Origin: Shouchella hunanensis | Lineage (GTDB): Bacteria > Bacillota > Bacilli > Bacillales > Bacillaceae_D | DNA length: 64,000 nt | Assembly: GCF_028735875.1 (NCBI RefSeq) | Contig: NZ_CP117834.1 | Location: forward strand, 2,406,001 to 2,470,000 | Reading direction: 5' to 3' | In this document: one piece after another, positions 17,357-25,610 of the stretch | Layout of the letters: each line of letters starts with the position of its first letter | How positions within the stretch are numbered: the first letter of the stretch is position 1 | Notes under the pieces: generated by a model | Database searches by the model: none | Told to the model about the DNA's origin: nothing | What the model saw: only the letters and a program-made list of their open reading frames with translations | Translations under genes and position numbers: made by a program

Positions 17357-17389
17357 ACCCCCCTTTGTAACGTTTGTTTACAAGGGGGA
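17357..17389 (+). terminator. Possible terminator of the GntR/ABC module
   Basis: CCCCCTTTGTAA pairs with TTTACAAGGGGG (one mismatch) around a short loop, but only ATTGTT follows instead of a clean T-run. It could be a weak terminator. Confidence 0.5.
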
Positions 17390-17519
17390 TTGTTATGTGG
17401 GTTAAAAAGTGTATGAGAGACAGCTTACTGACAGTGAAAAATGCACCCGTAATGGTCATGAACTGCTAATAAGTGTCTAATGATAACGTCATGTAGTACA
17501 GAGGAAGAGATTCTATCTA

Positions 17520-17549
17520 TTGACATGTATACTAGTACCCATATATAAT
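17520..17549 (+). promoter_or_regulatory. Promoter with embedded GntR operator (site a)
   Basis: TTGACA, 18 bases, then TATAAT is a near-ideal sigma-A promoter. The spacer holds ATGTATACTAGTAC, which matches the palindromes at 18306 and 22283. A regulator bound here would block RNA polymerase, implying autorepression of the GntR gene. Confidence 0.75.
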
Positions 17550-17584
17550 TTAGATTATTCAGGACAAATAGTGAGTTGAATATA

Positions 17585-18286
17585 ATGAAAAGATTATCTG
17601 TTGAACGAAAGACGTTAGCTAGTGAAGCCTATCATTACCTTTATAAAGACATTATTACGCTGAAATACAAGCCTGGGCAAATGATTTATGAAAATGACAT
17701 TGCCAAGGAATTAGGCATTAGTAGGACACCTGTAAGAGAAGCGATTCATTTGCTCGCATCTGAAGAATTTCTTGCTATTAAGCCACAGAAAGGCATTCAA
17801 GTTCAATATATTTCAAAGAAAAAAGTACAGGACTCTTATCGCGTTCGAGAGAGTTTAGAAGTGACAGCCTTTAAAGAAGTGGCAACCCTTTGGGATAGTA
17901 GCAGTCACATCTATAAAGCTGCCAAAAAAGACTTGATAGCGATCATAGCTGAGCAACGTTATGCTGCTGAAAACGATCAAGTGGATGATTTTTATCAGTA
18001 CGACGAAGTCTTCCATGACAAGGTGCTGGACATATGTGGGAATCAAACGTTAACAACCATTGTTCGTCAAGTGCGGGGACATGTGAATCGAATGCGTTAT
18101 CTTGAATTTTTTGAGACGCGAGAAATGGATCGAATTATTGATGACCATGACCAGCTTGTCACATTAATTGAGCAAAACAACGTTTTAGAAGTGGAGAAGC
18201 TATTAGTAAACCATTTGCGAAACGTTTCCAATTATTACGATGATATTATGAGGAAATATCCAGACTATTTTAATGCCCAATCATAG
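17585..18286 (+). CDS. GntR-family regulator, FadR/FCD subfamily
   Basis: A 233-residue regulator with an N-terminal winged helix (about residues 10-75, SEAYHYLYKDIITLKYKPG, LGISRTPVREAIHLL) and a C-terminal all-helical FCD effector domain (about 95-220, DEVFHDKVLDICGN). FCD proteins bind carboxylic-acid ligands, often with a metal. The ATG at 17585 is chosen; a TTG nine bases earlier is possible. It lies before, and in line with, the catabolic locus it probably controls through three similar operators. Confidence 0.88.
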   Translation: MKRLSVERKTLASEAYHYLYKDIITLKYKPGQMIYENDIAKELGISRTPVREAIHLLASEEFLAIKPQKGIQVQYISKKKVQDSYRVRESLEVTAFKEVATLWDSSSHIYKAAKKDLIAIIAEQRYAAENDQVDDFYQYDEVFHDKVLDICGNQTLTTIVRQVRGHVNRMRYLEFFETREMDRIIDDHDQLVTLIEQNNVLEVEKLLVNHLRNVSNYYDDIMRKYPDYFNAQS

Positions 18287-18300
18287 TTGGGTTTCCTTTT
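18276..18300 (+). terminator. Terminator overlapping the GntR stop codon
   Basis: CCCAA and TTGGG form a 5-bp stem around the TAG stop, followed by TTTCCTTTTT. It is short but well placed. Confidence 0.6.
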
Positions 18301-18305
18301 TACAT

Positions 18306-18323
18306 ATACTTGTATACTAGTAT
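18306..18323. promoter_or_regulatory. GntR operator (site b)
   Basis: ATACTTGTATACTAGTAT differs by one base from the perfect palindrome at 22283-22302. It lies 20 bases before the oxidoreductase start and contains a TATACT that could be the -10 box. Confidence 0.7.
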
Positions 18324-18343
18324 TGGATGGTGGTGTAAGAAAA

Positions 18344-19393
18344 TTGAAATTAGCTGTATTTGGATTGAATCATGGTTTTCAATTTGCTGAGGCAATCGTA
18401 AAAATGAAAGGGGTTTCTTTAGTTGCGGTAGCTGGCAATGATGCTCTGGCGAAGCAACGTGCAACTTGTTTAAATGTTCCGTTATACGAAGATTATAAAT
18501 GGTTAATCAAAGAAGAATTGATAGACGGGGCTATCATTACATTACCGAATCAACTACATCATGAAGCTGTAAAGCATTGTGCAGATGCAGGTGTACATTG
18601 CCTAGTGGAAAAACCGATAGCTGACTCAACTGATCAAGGTGTTGAAATGGTTCAGTATTGCAAGAAAAAGAAGGTGAAACTGCTAGTAGGCCATCATCGT
18701 CGTTATTCGAGCAAAATAAATCTTTTGAAACAAACCCTTCAAAAAAAGAAAATCGGAGACCTTATTGGTGTAAACCTTATGTGGGCATTAGCAAAAGATC
18801 GGCCTTACTATGATGAGAAATGGCGATTGAATGAAGGCGGCGGTCCGTTACTAATTAACGGTATACATGATATTGATAATTTACGATATGTTACTGGCGG
18901 AGAAGTTGAAAGCGTTTACGCGATGGCTAAAAGTCTAATACGTGGCAACCATGTAGAAGACTCGGTATCGGCCATATTGCATTTACATACAGGTGCGACC
19001 GTCAATTACTTTTTAACAGATGGTGTTCCGGCTCCTTGGTCGTATGAGTTTACAATGAGAGAAAATAGCAAATATCCATTTTACAAGGAAGATTGCTATT
19101 ACTTTTTTGGAACGAAAGGAAGCATCGCCTTTCCTAGCATGCGTACGTATCGATATGATGAGTCAGCGTATGGGTGGGAGCATGCATTAGTTGAAGAAAC
19201 ATTGACAATAGACCAGTGCGTTGATCCTATTGTCGAAGAGCTTAAGCACTTTATCCTTGTTATAAAAGGGATTGAACAAGCGCGGGTTCCTGGTGAAGAC
19301 GGAGTAAAAACGTTGGAAGTAATTGAAGCAATGCATTTATCGATTAAAGAAGAAAGAAAAGTGAATATCCTTACGAATACGGTAATAAAGTAG
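18344..19393 (+). CDS. Gfo/Idh/MocA-family NAD(P)-dependent oxidoreductase
   Basis: A 349-residue two-domain dehydrogenase: an N-terminal Rossmann fold (LAVFGLNHGFQFAEAI) with the family motif VEKPI near residue 93, then an alpha/beta substrate domain (GGGPLLINGIHDIDNLRY). It oxidises or reduces a polyol, sugar or hydroxy-acid that cannot be named from sequence. The open frame extends to 18287, but the operator at 18306-18323 suggests translation begins later; the TTG at 18344 before KLAVFG fits the family. It is the first gene of the GntR-controlled locus. Confidence 0.82.
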   Translation: MKLAVFGLNHGFQFAEAIVKMKGVSLVAVAGNDALAKQRATCLNVPLYEDYKWLIKEELIDGAIITLPNQLHHEAVKHCADAGVHCLVEKPIADSTDQGVEMVQYCKKKKVKLLVGHHRRYSSKINLLKQTLQKKKIGDLIGVNLMWALAKDRPYYDEKWRLNEGGGPLLINGIHDIDNLRYVTGGEVESVYAMAKSLIRGNHVEDSVSAILHLHTGATVNYFLTDGVPAPWSYEFTMRENSKYPFYKEDCYYFFGTKGSIAFPSMRTYRYDESAYGWEHALVEETLTIDQCVDPIVEELKHFILVIKGIEQARVPGEDGVKTLEVIEAMHLSIKEERKVNILTNTVIK

Positions 19394-19415
19394 TCCGTTA
19401 GAAGGGGGAACAGGT

Positions 19416-20423
19416 ATGAAACGTCAATTGTTGTTAGTCAGCTGCTTCATTCCTCTGGCTGCGTGCAGTGTAGCTGGTCATGCTGAAGAGCCAAAGATGA
19501 TGCGAATTGCCAACACAACACCTGAAGATCGTTCTTTAAGTCAAGCACTCTATCAATTTGCTGACCGCTTAGAGGAAGAAACAGACGGGTCCATTCATGT
19601 AGAGGTTTATACAAATAGCCAAATAGGTGGTGATCGAGAGTTATTTGAAGGGATGCAATTTAACACCATTCAAGCAGCAACTATGTCAACGGGTCCAATT
19701 GCACAATTTGCACCAATGTTTAATGTGTTAGAGCTACCCTTTTTGTTTGAAAACGAAAGTGAAGCGTATGAATTACTAGATGGTCCAATCGGCGAAGAGC
19801 TTTTACTCGAGTTAAAAGCGCAAAAGGTAGTAGGTATTAACTATTTTGAAAACGGATTCAGAGTATTGACGAACAATGTAAAGGAGATTAAGGAGTTAGA
19901 AGACGTAAAAGGACTAGACCTTCGTACACTTGAAAATCAGTGGCATATGCAAATTTGGAGTGAGTTAGGTGCTAATCCAACACCGATGAATTATAGCGAA
20001 TTGTACATTGGCTTAGAGCAAGGGACGATTGCAGGGCAGGAAAATCCAATTGGAAACGTTGTAAACAGTCATTTTTATGAGGTTCAGCAATACTTAACGA
20101 TGACCAATCATATCTACAATGCCAGCCCTTTTATGGTCAGTGAAGCGTTTTGGGAGATGCTTACGCCTCAAGAAAGACAAGCCATTGAAGAAGTTGCAGA
20201 CGAAGTACAAACCGCTCAACGTTTAGCAAATCAAGAAGAAGCACGCGTAAGTCGTACTTATCTGGAAGAGAAAGGTATTACGATCTCTGAATTAACAGAT
20301 AAAGAACGAGAACGTTGGATTGAAGCGAGCCATCCAGTTAGAGAACGGTTTGGAAATCAAGAAGATCATCATGGTTGGGTTCAGCGTATTGAGCAAGCAT
20401 TACAAGCTGACCGCCAGGAATAG
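19416..20423 (+). CDS. TRAP transporter substrate-binding protein (DctP family)
   Basis: A 335-residue solute-binding lipoprotein with lipobox PLAAC (Cys17). The DctP signature is clear: MRIANTTPEDRSLSQAL, then FEGMQFNTIQAATMSTGPI and NYFENGFRVLTN. Family members bind organic acids, with a conserved Arg contacting the carboxylate; Arg154 in GLDLRTLEN is the likely equivalent. GAAGGGGG precedes the ATG. It works with the next two genes as one sodium-driven importer. Confidence 0.92.
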   Translation: MKRQLLLVSCFIPLAACSVAGHAEEPKMMRIANTTPEDRSLSQALYQFADRLEEETDGSIHVEVYTNSQIGGDRELFEGMQFNTIQAATMSTGPIAQFAPMFNVLELPFLFENESEAYELLDGPIGEELLLELKAQKVVGINYFENGFRVLTNNVKEIKELEDVKGLDLRTLENQWHMQIWSELGANPTPMNYSELYIGLEQGTIAGQENPIGNVVNSHFYEVQQYLTMTNHIYNASPFMVSEAFWEMLTPQERQAIEEVADEVQTAQRLANQEEARVSRTYLEEKGITISELTDKERERWIEASHPVRERFGNQEDHHGWVQRIEQALQADRQE

Positions 20424-20431
20424 GAGGGGCT

Positions 20432-20965
20432 ATGAAGGTCTTCCGGTTAATTGAGCGTCATGTAGAAGAAGTTCTGTTGGTGATTATTTTATCTACAATG
20501 GTGATAGCCATTTTTCTCCAGATTGTTATGCGGTTTGTTTTAGGAACCTCTTTAGGATGGTCAGAGGAATTAGCTCGCTATAGCTTTATTTACCTTGTCT
20601 TTATTGGAGTTAGCTATGGTGTCAAACAGGAAAAGCATATAAGGATTGACACGATTTTGTCGTTTTTAAATGAGAAGAAGCAAGTCATCTTAAGCTTCAT
20701 TGTCTATAGTCTTTTTCTGCTATTCTCTATATTCATCATCGTTTATGGTGGTGCGATGAGTATTGAAATCTTTCGGCTTGGACAAGTGACCCCGGGTCTT
20801 GGAATAAAAATGGGGTATGTCTACATGGCAGCGCCCCTAGGCATGGTGTTAACAAGCTTAAGAATTAGTCAAAAGATGAAGGCAGAATTTCAGCATTACT
20901 TACATGCTAGACCATACACACTGAATGAGAAAAGGAACCATCAGGAGGTTCACAATGAACAATAG
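20432..20965 (+). CDS. TRAP transporter small permease (DctQ family)
   Basis: A 177-residue protein with four membrane segments and the DctQ signature LGWSEELARYSFIYLVFIG. It bridges the binding protein and the large permease. AGGAGGGG precedes the ATG, nine bases after the dctP-like gene. The C-terminal tail is hydrophilic. Confidence 0.92.
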   Translation: MKVFRLIERHVEEVLLVIILSTMVIAIFLQIVMRFVLGTSLGWSEELARYSFIYLVFIGVSYGVKQEKHIRIDTILSFLNEKKQVILSFIVYSLFLLFSIFIIVYGGAMSIEIFRLGQVTPGLGIKMGYVYMAAPLGMVLTSLRISQKMKAEFQHYLHARPYTLNEKRNHQEVHNEQ

Positions 20966-20977
20966 GGGGCAATAATC

Positions 20978-22252
20978 GTGACGGCAGTGGTTTTATTTGG
21001 TAGTTTTGCAAGTTTGCTCGCTTTAAGCGCTCCAATTGGCATTGCACTCATCCTAGCATCTTTACTCGCTTTACTAGTAGCCGGAAATATGCCGTTTGAG
21101 TTTGCTATTCAGAGTTTTATTACAGCGATAGACTCATTTCCGATTATGGCTGTACCATTCTTTATTTTGGCTGGAGAACTTATGGCTAAAGGAGGATTGT
21201 CACGACGACTATTTGTGCTTGCAAAAACCCTTGTCGGTAACTTTACAGGCGGATTTGCGATGGCTGCAGTCATAACGTGTCTGTTCTTTTCCGCTATTTC
21301 TGGTTCTGGACCGGCAACCGTAGCCGCCGTAGGTGGGATTATGATTCCAGCAATGATTGAAATGGGGTATGATAGGCGATTCGCGACAGCCTTGATTGCT
21401 GCTGCCGGTGCACTTGGTGTCATATTGCCGCCGAGCATTCCGTTAATTGTCTATGGCGTAACAAGTGGTGTTTCTGTCGGAGATTTGTTTATTGCGGCGG
21501 TAATCCCAGGACTTATCGTCACAATTAGTTTATTAATCTACTCGTTTCTCTATGCAAAAGCAAAAGGGTATAAGGGATCAACGGAAGGCTTCTCTATAAA
21601 AGAAGTAGGAAAAGCGTTTTGGGATGCGAAATGGGCGTTGCTCGTCCCATTTATTATACTGGGTGGGATTTATAGTGGCTTTTTTACGCCAACAGAGGCA
21701 GCTGCTGTTGCTGTTGTCTATGGCTTATTGGCTGGATTCTTTCTTTACAAAGAATTAAAATGGCACCAACTTTATGATATCTTAAGAAATTCAGCGCTAA
21801 CAACGGCAACCATACTCTTTATTATAGCTGCAGCGACAGTGTTTGGCCGAGTGATGACAATTGAACAAATGCCAGGCCAAATTGCTTCTAGTATTCTTAG
21901 TATTTCAGATAACCAACTAATAATTATTCTGTTAATTACAGCGATGTTGTTAGTAGTTGGAACCGTAATGGATACAACAGCTGCGATCATCATATTTACA
22001 CCTCTTCTTGTGCCAGTAGGTATGGAGCTAGGTTATGATCCGATTCATTTCGCCATGCTCGTTGTTTTAAATCTGGCAATTGGCTTTATTACTCCGCCAA
22101 TCGGTGTCAATCTTTTTGTAGCGTCGAGTATCTCAAACCTTTCAATTGTCACGCTATCAAAAGCGGCGCTACCTTTTGTCTGTATTTTAATTTTCAATTT
22201 ATTGCTTGTTATTTTCATACCGCAGCTCTCGTTGTTTTTACTCGGTCGATAG
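20978..22252 (+). CDS. TRAP transporter large permease (DctM family)
   Basis: A 424-residue channel subunit with about twelve hydrophobic segments. The family motifs SGSGPATVAAVGGIMIPAM and ITPPIGVNLFV are present. It starts at GTG 20978 after GGGGG. It couples substrate entry to sodium. Together with the two preceding genes it makes a complete TRAP importer for a carboxylate of unknown identity. Confidence 0.93.
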   Translation: MTAVVLFGSFASLLALSAPIGIALILASLLALLVAGNMPFEFAIQSFITAIDSFPIMAVPFFILAGELMAKGGLSRRLFVLAKTLVGNFTGGFAMAAVITCLFFSAISGSGPATVAAVGGIMIPAMIEMGYDRRFATALIAAAGALGVILPPSIPLIVYGVTSGVSVGDLFIAAVIPGLIVTISLLIYSFLYAKAKGYKGSTEGFSIKEVGKAFWDAKWALLVPFIILGGIYSGFFTPTEAAAVAVVYGLLAGFFLYKELKWHQLYDILRNSALTTATILFIIAAATVFGRVMTIEQMPGQIASSILSISDNQLIIILLITAMLLVVGTVMDTTAAIIIFTPLLVPVGMELGYDPIHFAMLVVLNLAIGFITPPIGVNLFVASSISNLSIVTLSKAALPFVCILIFNLLLVIFIPQLSLFLLGR

Positions 22253-22282
22253 TGGATCAAAAAGAAGAAGGTATGATACACT

Positions 22283-22302
22283 TATACTTGTATACAAGTA
22301 TA
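22283..22302. promoter_or_regulatory. GntR operator (site c) in an internal promoter
   Basis: TATACTTGTATACAAGTATA is a perfect 20-bp palindrome between dctM and the citryl-CoA-lyase-like gene. A TATAAT (22299-22304) overlaps its right end, with a weak GATACA 18 bases before. The enzyme genes therefore probably have their own GntR-controlled promoter. Confidence 0.8.
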
Positions 22303-22334
22303 ATCTAAAAATTTAGTTAAAAGGTTGTGTGGAT

Positions 22335-23159
22335 ATGGCAGGACGGAGCGCATTAGAAACGTATAAAAAAGGCGGCGCTTGGTGGGAAACGGAGATTAGC
22401 GATAGTAAGAAAAACGAAATTATCATTAGAGGAAAGAGAGTAGAAGACTTAATTGGAAACGTGACATACAGCCAAATGCTCTATTTTCTTTTAGTCGGTG
22501 AAGAGTTAAACGAACGTAAAGCAGCATTATTTGAAAGCGTTCTTGTCGCAGGCTCTGATCATGGTCCGCGTGCGCCATCCATTGCAGCAGCGAGAATGGC
22601 AGCTACATGTGGCGTTACGTTTAATTCAGCAGTTGCAACTGGGATAAATATGCTAGGAGATGTACATGGTGGTGCGGTGGAAGATTCTATGGCCATCTTA
22701 TATGCCACGAAGGAGGCGATTGACGAAGGACGGGGGAGCGTTACCGAACAGCTAGATCGTCTTTTACAAGCAGGAAAAAAACTACCAGGCTTTGGCCATC
22801 AATTGCATGATGATGATCCGAGGGTGAAGCGACTTTATGAATTATCTCAATTACTGATTGAGGAAGGTGACATTTCAGGGGTGTATTTACGCTTGTTAGA
22901 AGACTTCCGTCTACACATTTCTGATCGAAAGAAACGTAGCTTCACTATTAACGTTGATGGTATTTCAGCAGCCATTCAGTGTGAGCTAGGCATACCAGCT
23001 GAAGCAGCGAAAGGAATTTTTGCTTTATCAAGAGGTATGGGTATTGTTGCTCATGCGTACGAGGAGTTACAAAACGGGACGTTAATAAAAGGACCGTGTC
23101 CAAATGAAGAAACGCTTGTACGCTATACAGGAAAGAGCGTAAGGGAGGAAGGAGAATGA
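22335..23159 (+). CDS. Citryl-CoA-lyase-like protein (short citrate synthase family)
   Basis: A 274-residue member of the citrate synthase superfamily, much shorter than true citrate synthases (about 370-430). The three catalytic residues are kept: His111 in DVHGGA, His155 in LPGFGHQLHDDDPR and Asp208 in INVDG. Proteins of this size are annotated as citryl-CoA lyases and cleave or form beta-hydroxy-acyl-CoA compounds. With a CoA-transferase in the operon, cleavage of an activated hydroxy-acid to an acyl-CoA and a 2-oxo acid is plausible. The start could be GTG 22329 or ATG 22335. It overlaps the next gene by four bases. Confidence 0.8.
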   Translation: MAGRSALETYKKGGAWWETEISDSKKNEIIIRGKRVEDLIGNVTYSQMLYFLLVGEELNERKAALFESVLVAGSDHGPRAPSIAAARMAATCGVTFNSAVATGINMLGDVHGGAVEDSMAILYATKEAIDEGRGSVTEQLDRLLQAGKKLPGFGHQLHDDDPRVKRLYELSQLLIEEGDISGVYLRLLEDFRLHISDRKKRSFTINVDGISAAIQCELGIPAEAAKGIFALSRGMGIVAHAYEELQNGTLIKGPCPNEETLVRYTGKSVREEGE

Positions 23160-24601
23160 TAGCAGTGAAATCCGCACAGTCGTTTATAGATGGACAATGG
23201 GGTGCAATCGAAGAAGGGCAAGGTTTAGAAGTAAGAAGCCCTTATTCAAATGAAGTAATTGGCTATCAATATGAAACAAATGAACAAGGTGTAGAAGAAG
23301 CGTTGGCATCGGCATTTCGATATAAAAAAGAGTTGGAAAAACTAGAAGCGATTGATCGCTCTGCCATTCTTTATAAAGCGGCAATGTTAATGGAAGAGCG
23401 TCAAGAAGCGTTTGCCCAATTAATTTCTTTAGAAGTAGGAAAAGCGTTAAAAAATACCCGAGATGAAGTGGGGCGTTCAATAGAAACCCTCATTCAGTCA
23501 GCAGAAGAAGCAAAGCGCCAGTTTGGTGAAACAATTCCAGGTGGCGCATCTTCAAGAGGGAAAGGTTCGACTGCACTTACATTTCGTGTGCCAGTTGGTG
23601 TGATAGCAGCGATTACGCCATTTAACGCACCGTTAAATTTAATTTGCCATAAAATTGGTCCAAGCTTTGCTGCAGGGAACGTAACCGTATTAAAACCTGC
23701 ACCACAAGCACCTTTTATTGCGAAAGCACTTGTAGAGCTATTAATTGAAGCTGGTATGCCGGCAAAAGCTATTCAACTGGTGCTCGGTGGGAGAGAAGTA
23801 GGCGAAAAAATTGTTGCCGACTCACGAACAAATCTTGTTTCTTTCACAGGTGGTGTGCCTGCAGGCCAACAAATTAGTAAGCTAGCTGGGATGAAAAAAG
23901 TGTTATTAGAGCTTGGTGGAAACGCTGGCACGATTGTCCATGAAGATGCGGATATAGAGCGGGCAGCAACGCTTGCAACAAAAACCGCTTTCAGTAACTC
24001 AGGTCAAAGTTGTATTTCTGTGCAGCGTGTCTATGTACATGAATCGGTCTTTCAGGAATTTAGCGCAAAGGTAAAAGAAAAAACAGAAGCTCTTCATGTA
24101 GGAGATCCTCGTGATGAGGCAACGGATATCGGCTGTGTAGTATCAAAGGAAGCAGCTGAACGTATCACGAGCTGGATAGAAGAGGCTGCTGCTGACGGTG
24201 CGAATATTCTCTGCGGTGGGTCTGCAAATGGAGCTCAGGTACAACCAACGATTCTTGTCAATCCAAAGAAAGAGAACAAAGTGGTTTGCCAAGAAGTCTT
24301 TGGTCCGGTGGTTAGTTTAATTCCTTATCGTGACGTAGAGTGGGCCATTCATGAGGTTAATGAGTCAGCGTTCGGTTTGCAAGCAGGTGTGTTTACGCAG
24401 TCATTAACGGTTGTAAGAAAAGTTGTTCAAACCCTCGATATGGGAGGGATCGTTGTAAATGGAACCTCAAATTTCCGTTTGGATCATTGGCCGTATGGAG
24501 GGGTCAAGCAGAGTGGAATCGGTCGGGAAGGTCCCCGCTTTGCTATTGAAGAAATGAGCGAAACGAAGATGGTTGTTCTACAAGATTTTTTGACACTATA
24601 A
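23156..24601 (+). CDS. NAD(P)-dependent aldehyde dehydrogenase
   Basis: A 481-residue enzyme of the ALDH superfamily. Catalytic Cys286 (NSGQSCISVQ) and general base Glu252 (LELGGN) are present, with the cofactor region ITPFNAPLNL. The closest type is the lactaldehyde/glycolaldehyde/phosphonoacetaldehyde group, so the substrate is probably a small polar aldehyde. It is translationally coupled to the preceding gene (ATGA overlap) and has GGAGGAAGGAG before the start. Confidence 0.9.
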   Translation: MIAVKSAQSFIDGQWGAIEEGQGLEVRSPYSNEVIGYQYETNEQGVEEALASAFRYKKELEKLEAIDRSAILYKAAMLMEERQEAFAQLISLEVGKALKNTRDEVGRSIETLIQSAEEAKRQFGETIPGGASSRGKGSTALTFRVPVGVIAAITPFNAPLNLICHKIGPSFAAGNVTVLKPAPQAPFIAKALVELLIEAGMPAKAIQLVLGGREVGEKIVADSRTNLVSFTGGVPAGQQISKLAGMKKVLLELGGNAGTIVHEDADIERAATLATKTAFSNSGQSCISVQRVYVHESVFQEFSAKVKEKTEALHVGDPRDEATDIGCVVSKEAAERITSWIEEAAADGANILCGGSANGAQVQPTILVNPKKENKVVCQEVFGPVVSLIPYRDVEWAIHEVNESAFGLQAGVFTQSLTVVRKVVQTLDMGGIVVNGTSNFRLDHWPYGGVKQSGIGREGPRFAIEEMSETKMVVLQDFLTL

Positions 24602-24614
24602 GGAGAGATGTACG

Positions 24615-25610
24615 GTGAAAGAGATCTACTTAGATCAACCACAAGTGATGCACGTTCGCGAGGCTTCACCGCTTCCGTTATTGCAAGATGAGGAAGTCAG
24701 AATAAAACTGCTTTATGGCGGCATTTGTGGATCAGATCTGTCTGTTTTTAAAGGCAGATTACCACACGCCCAGTATCCGTTACGTCCTGGCCATGAGGTA
24801 GTTGGTGAAGTAATAGATAGTCGGGCAAGCCACATAAAAGAAGGTAGTCGTGTCGTGATTACACCAAACACGTTTTGCGGAAAGTGTGAGTTTTGTTTAA
24901 AAGGAAAGCCGAATATTTGTCTAGAGAAACAGTCAATCGGCATTACATGTGATGGAGGATTTGCCGAGGAGATCCATATTCATTCTCGTTATTGCCTACC
25001 AATACCTGATGAATTATCAAATGAAGCCGCTGTTCTAATCGAACCATTATCAGTCATTGTCCATGGTATGAAACAAATTACGATTAAGCCAGGTATGAGC
25101 GTATTAGTTGTTGGGTGTGGTACGGAAGGGTTACTTGCGGCTGCATTAGCCAGATATGTTGGTGCTGAAGTGACAGCAATTGATATTAATGCAAGCAAAT
25201 TAGCTATGTTAAAAAGCTTTCATGATATGACGTTAGGCCATCCAATGGATATAGCAGGCAAACAATTTGATGTTGTCATTGAAGCCGCTGGAACGAAACA
25301 TTCAGTAGAATCGTGTTTTTCTCAATTGAAGCCAGGAGGAGAGCTATTGCTTATTGGCATTACGCCAGAAGCAACAATTCCAGTAGCACAAGTTGTGAGA
25401 AAAGAGCAAAAAATAGTCGGAAGCATTATTTATGAGTTTCCGGCTGATTTCCAAACTAGCGTTACGTATCTTCTGGACGAACAGTTTGATCCAACGGTCT
25501 TTATATCAAAAATAAAACCGTTTTATGAATATGAAGAAGCGTATCAAATGGCGTTAAGCGGGAATTACGCCAAAATCGTATTACAATTTAAAGGAGCTGC
25601 TGTCTCATGA
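24615..25610 (+). CDS. Zinc-dependent alcohol dehydrogenase (MDR family)
   Basis: A 331-residue medium-chain dehydrogenase. Catalytic zinc ligands Cys38 (GICGSD) and His60-Glu61 (PGHEVVG) are present. The structural zinc site is complete: Cys88, Cys91, Cys94 and Cys102. The Rossmann motif reads VLVVGCGTEGLL. It starts at GTG 24615 after AAGGAG. It oxidises a hydroxyl group of a sugar-acid-like or small diol substrate, probably as a step of the locus pathway. It overlaps the next gene by four bases. Confidence 0.9.
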   Translation: MKEIYLDQPQVMHVREASPLPLLQDEEVRIKLLYGGICGSDLSVFKGRLPHAQYPLRPGHEVVGEVIDSRASHIKEGSRVVITPNTFCGKCEFCLKGKPNICLEKQSIGITCDGGFAEEIHIHSRYCLPIPDELSNEAAVLIEPLSVIVHGMKQITIKPGMSVLVVGCGTEGLLAAALARYVGAEVTAIDINASKLAMLKSFHDMTLGHPMDIAGKQFDVVIEAAGTKHSVESCFSQLKPGGELLLIGITPEATIPVAQVVRKEQKIVGSIIYEFPADFQTSVTYLLDEQFDPTVFISKIKPFYEYEEAYQMALSGNYAKIVLQFKGAAVS

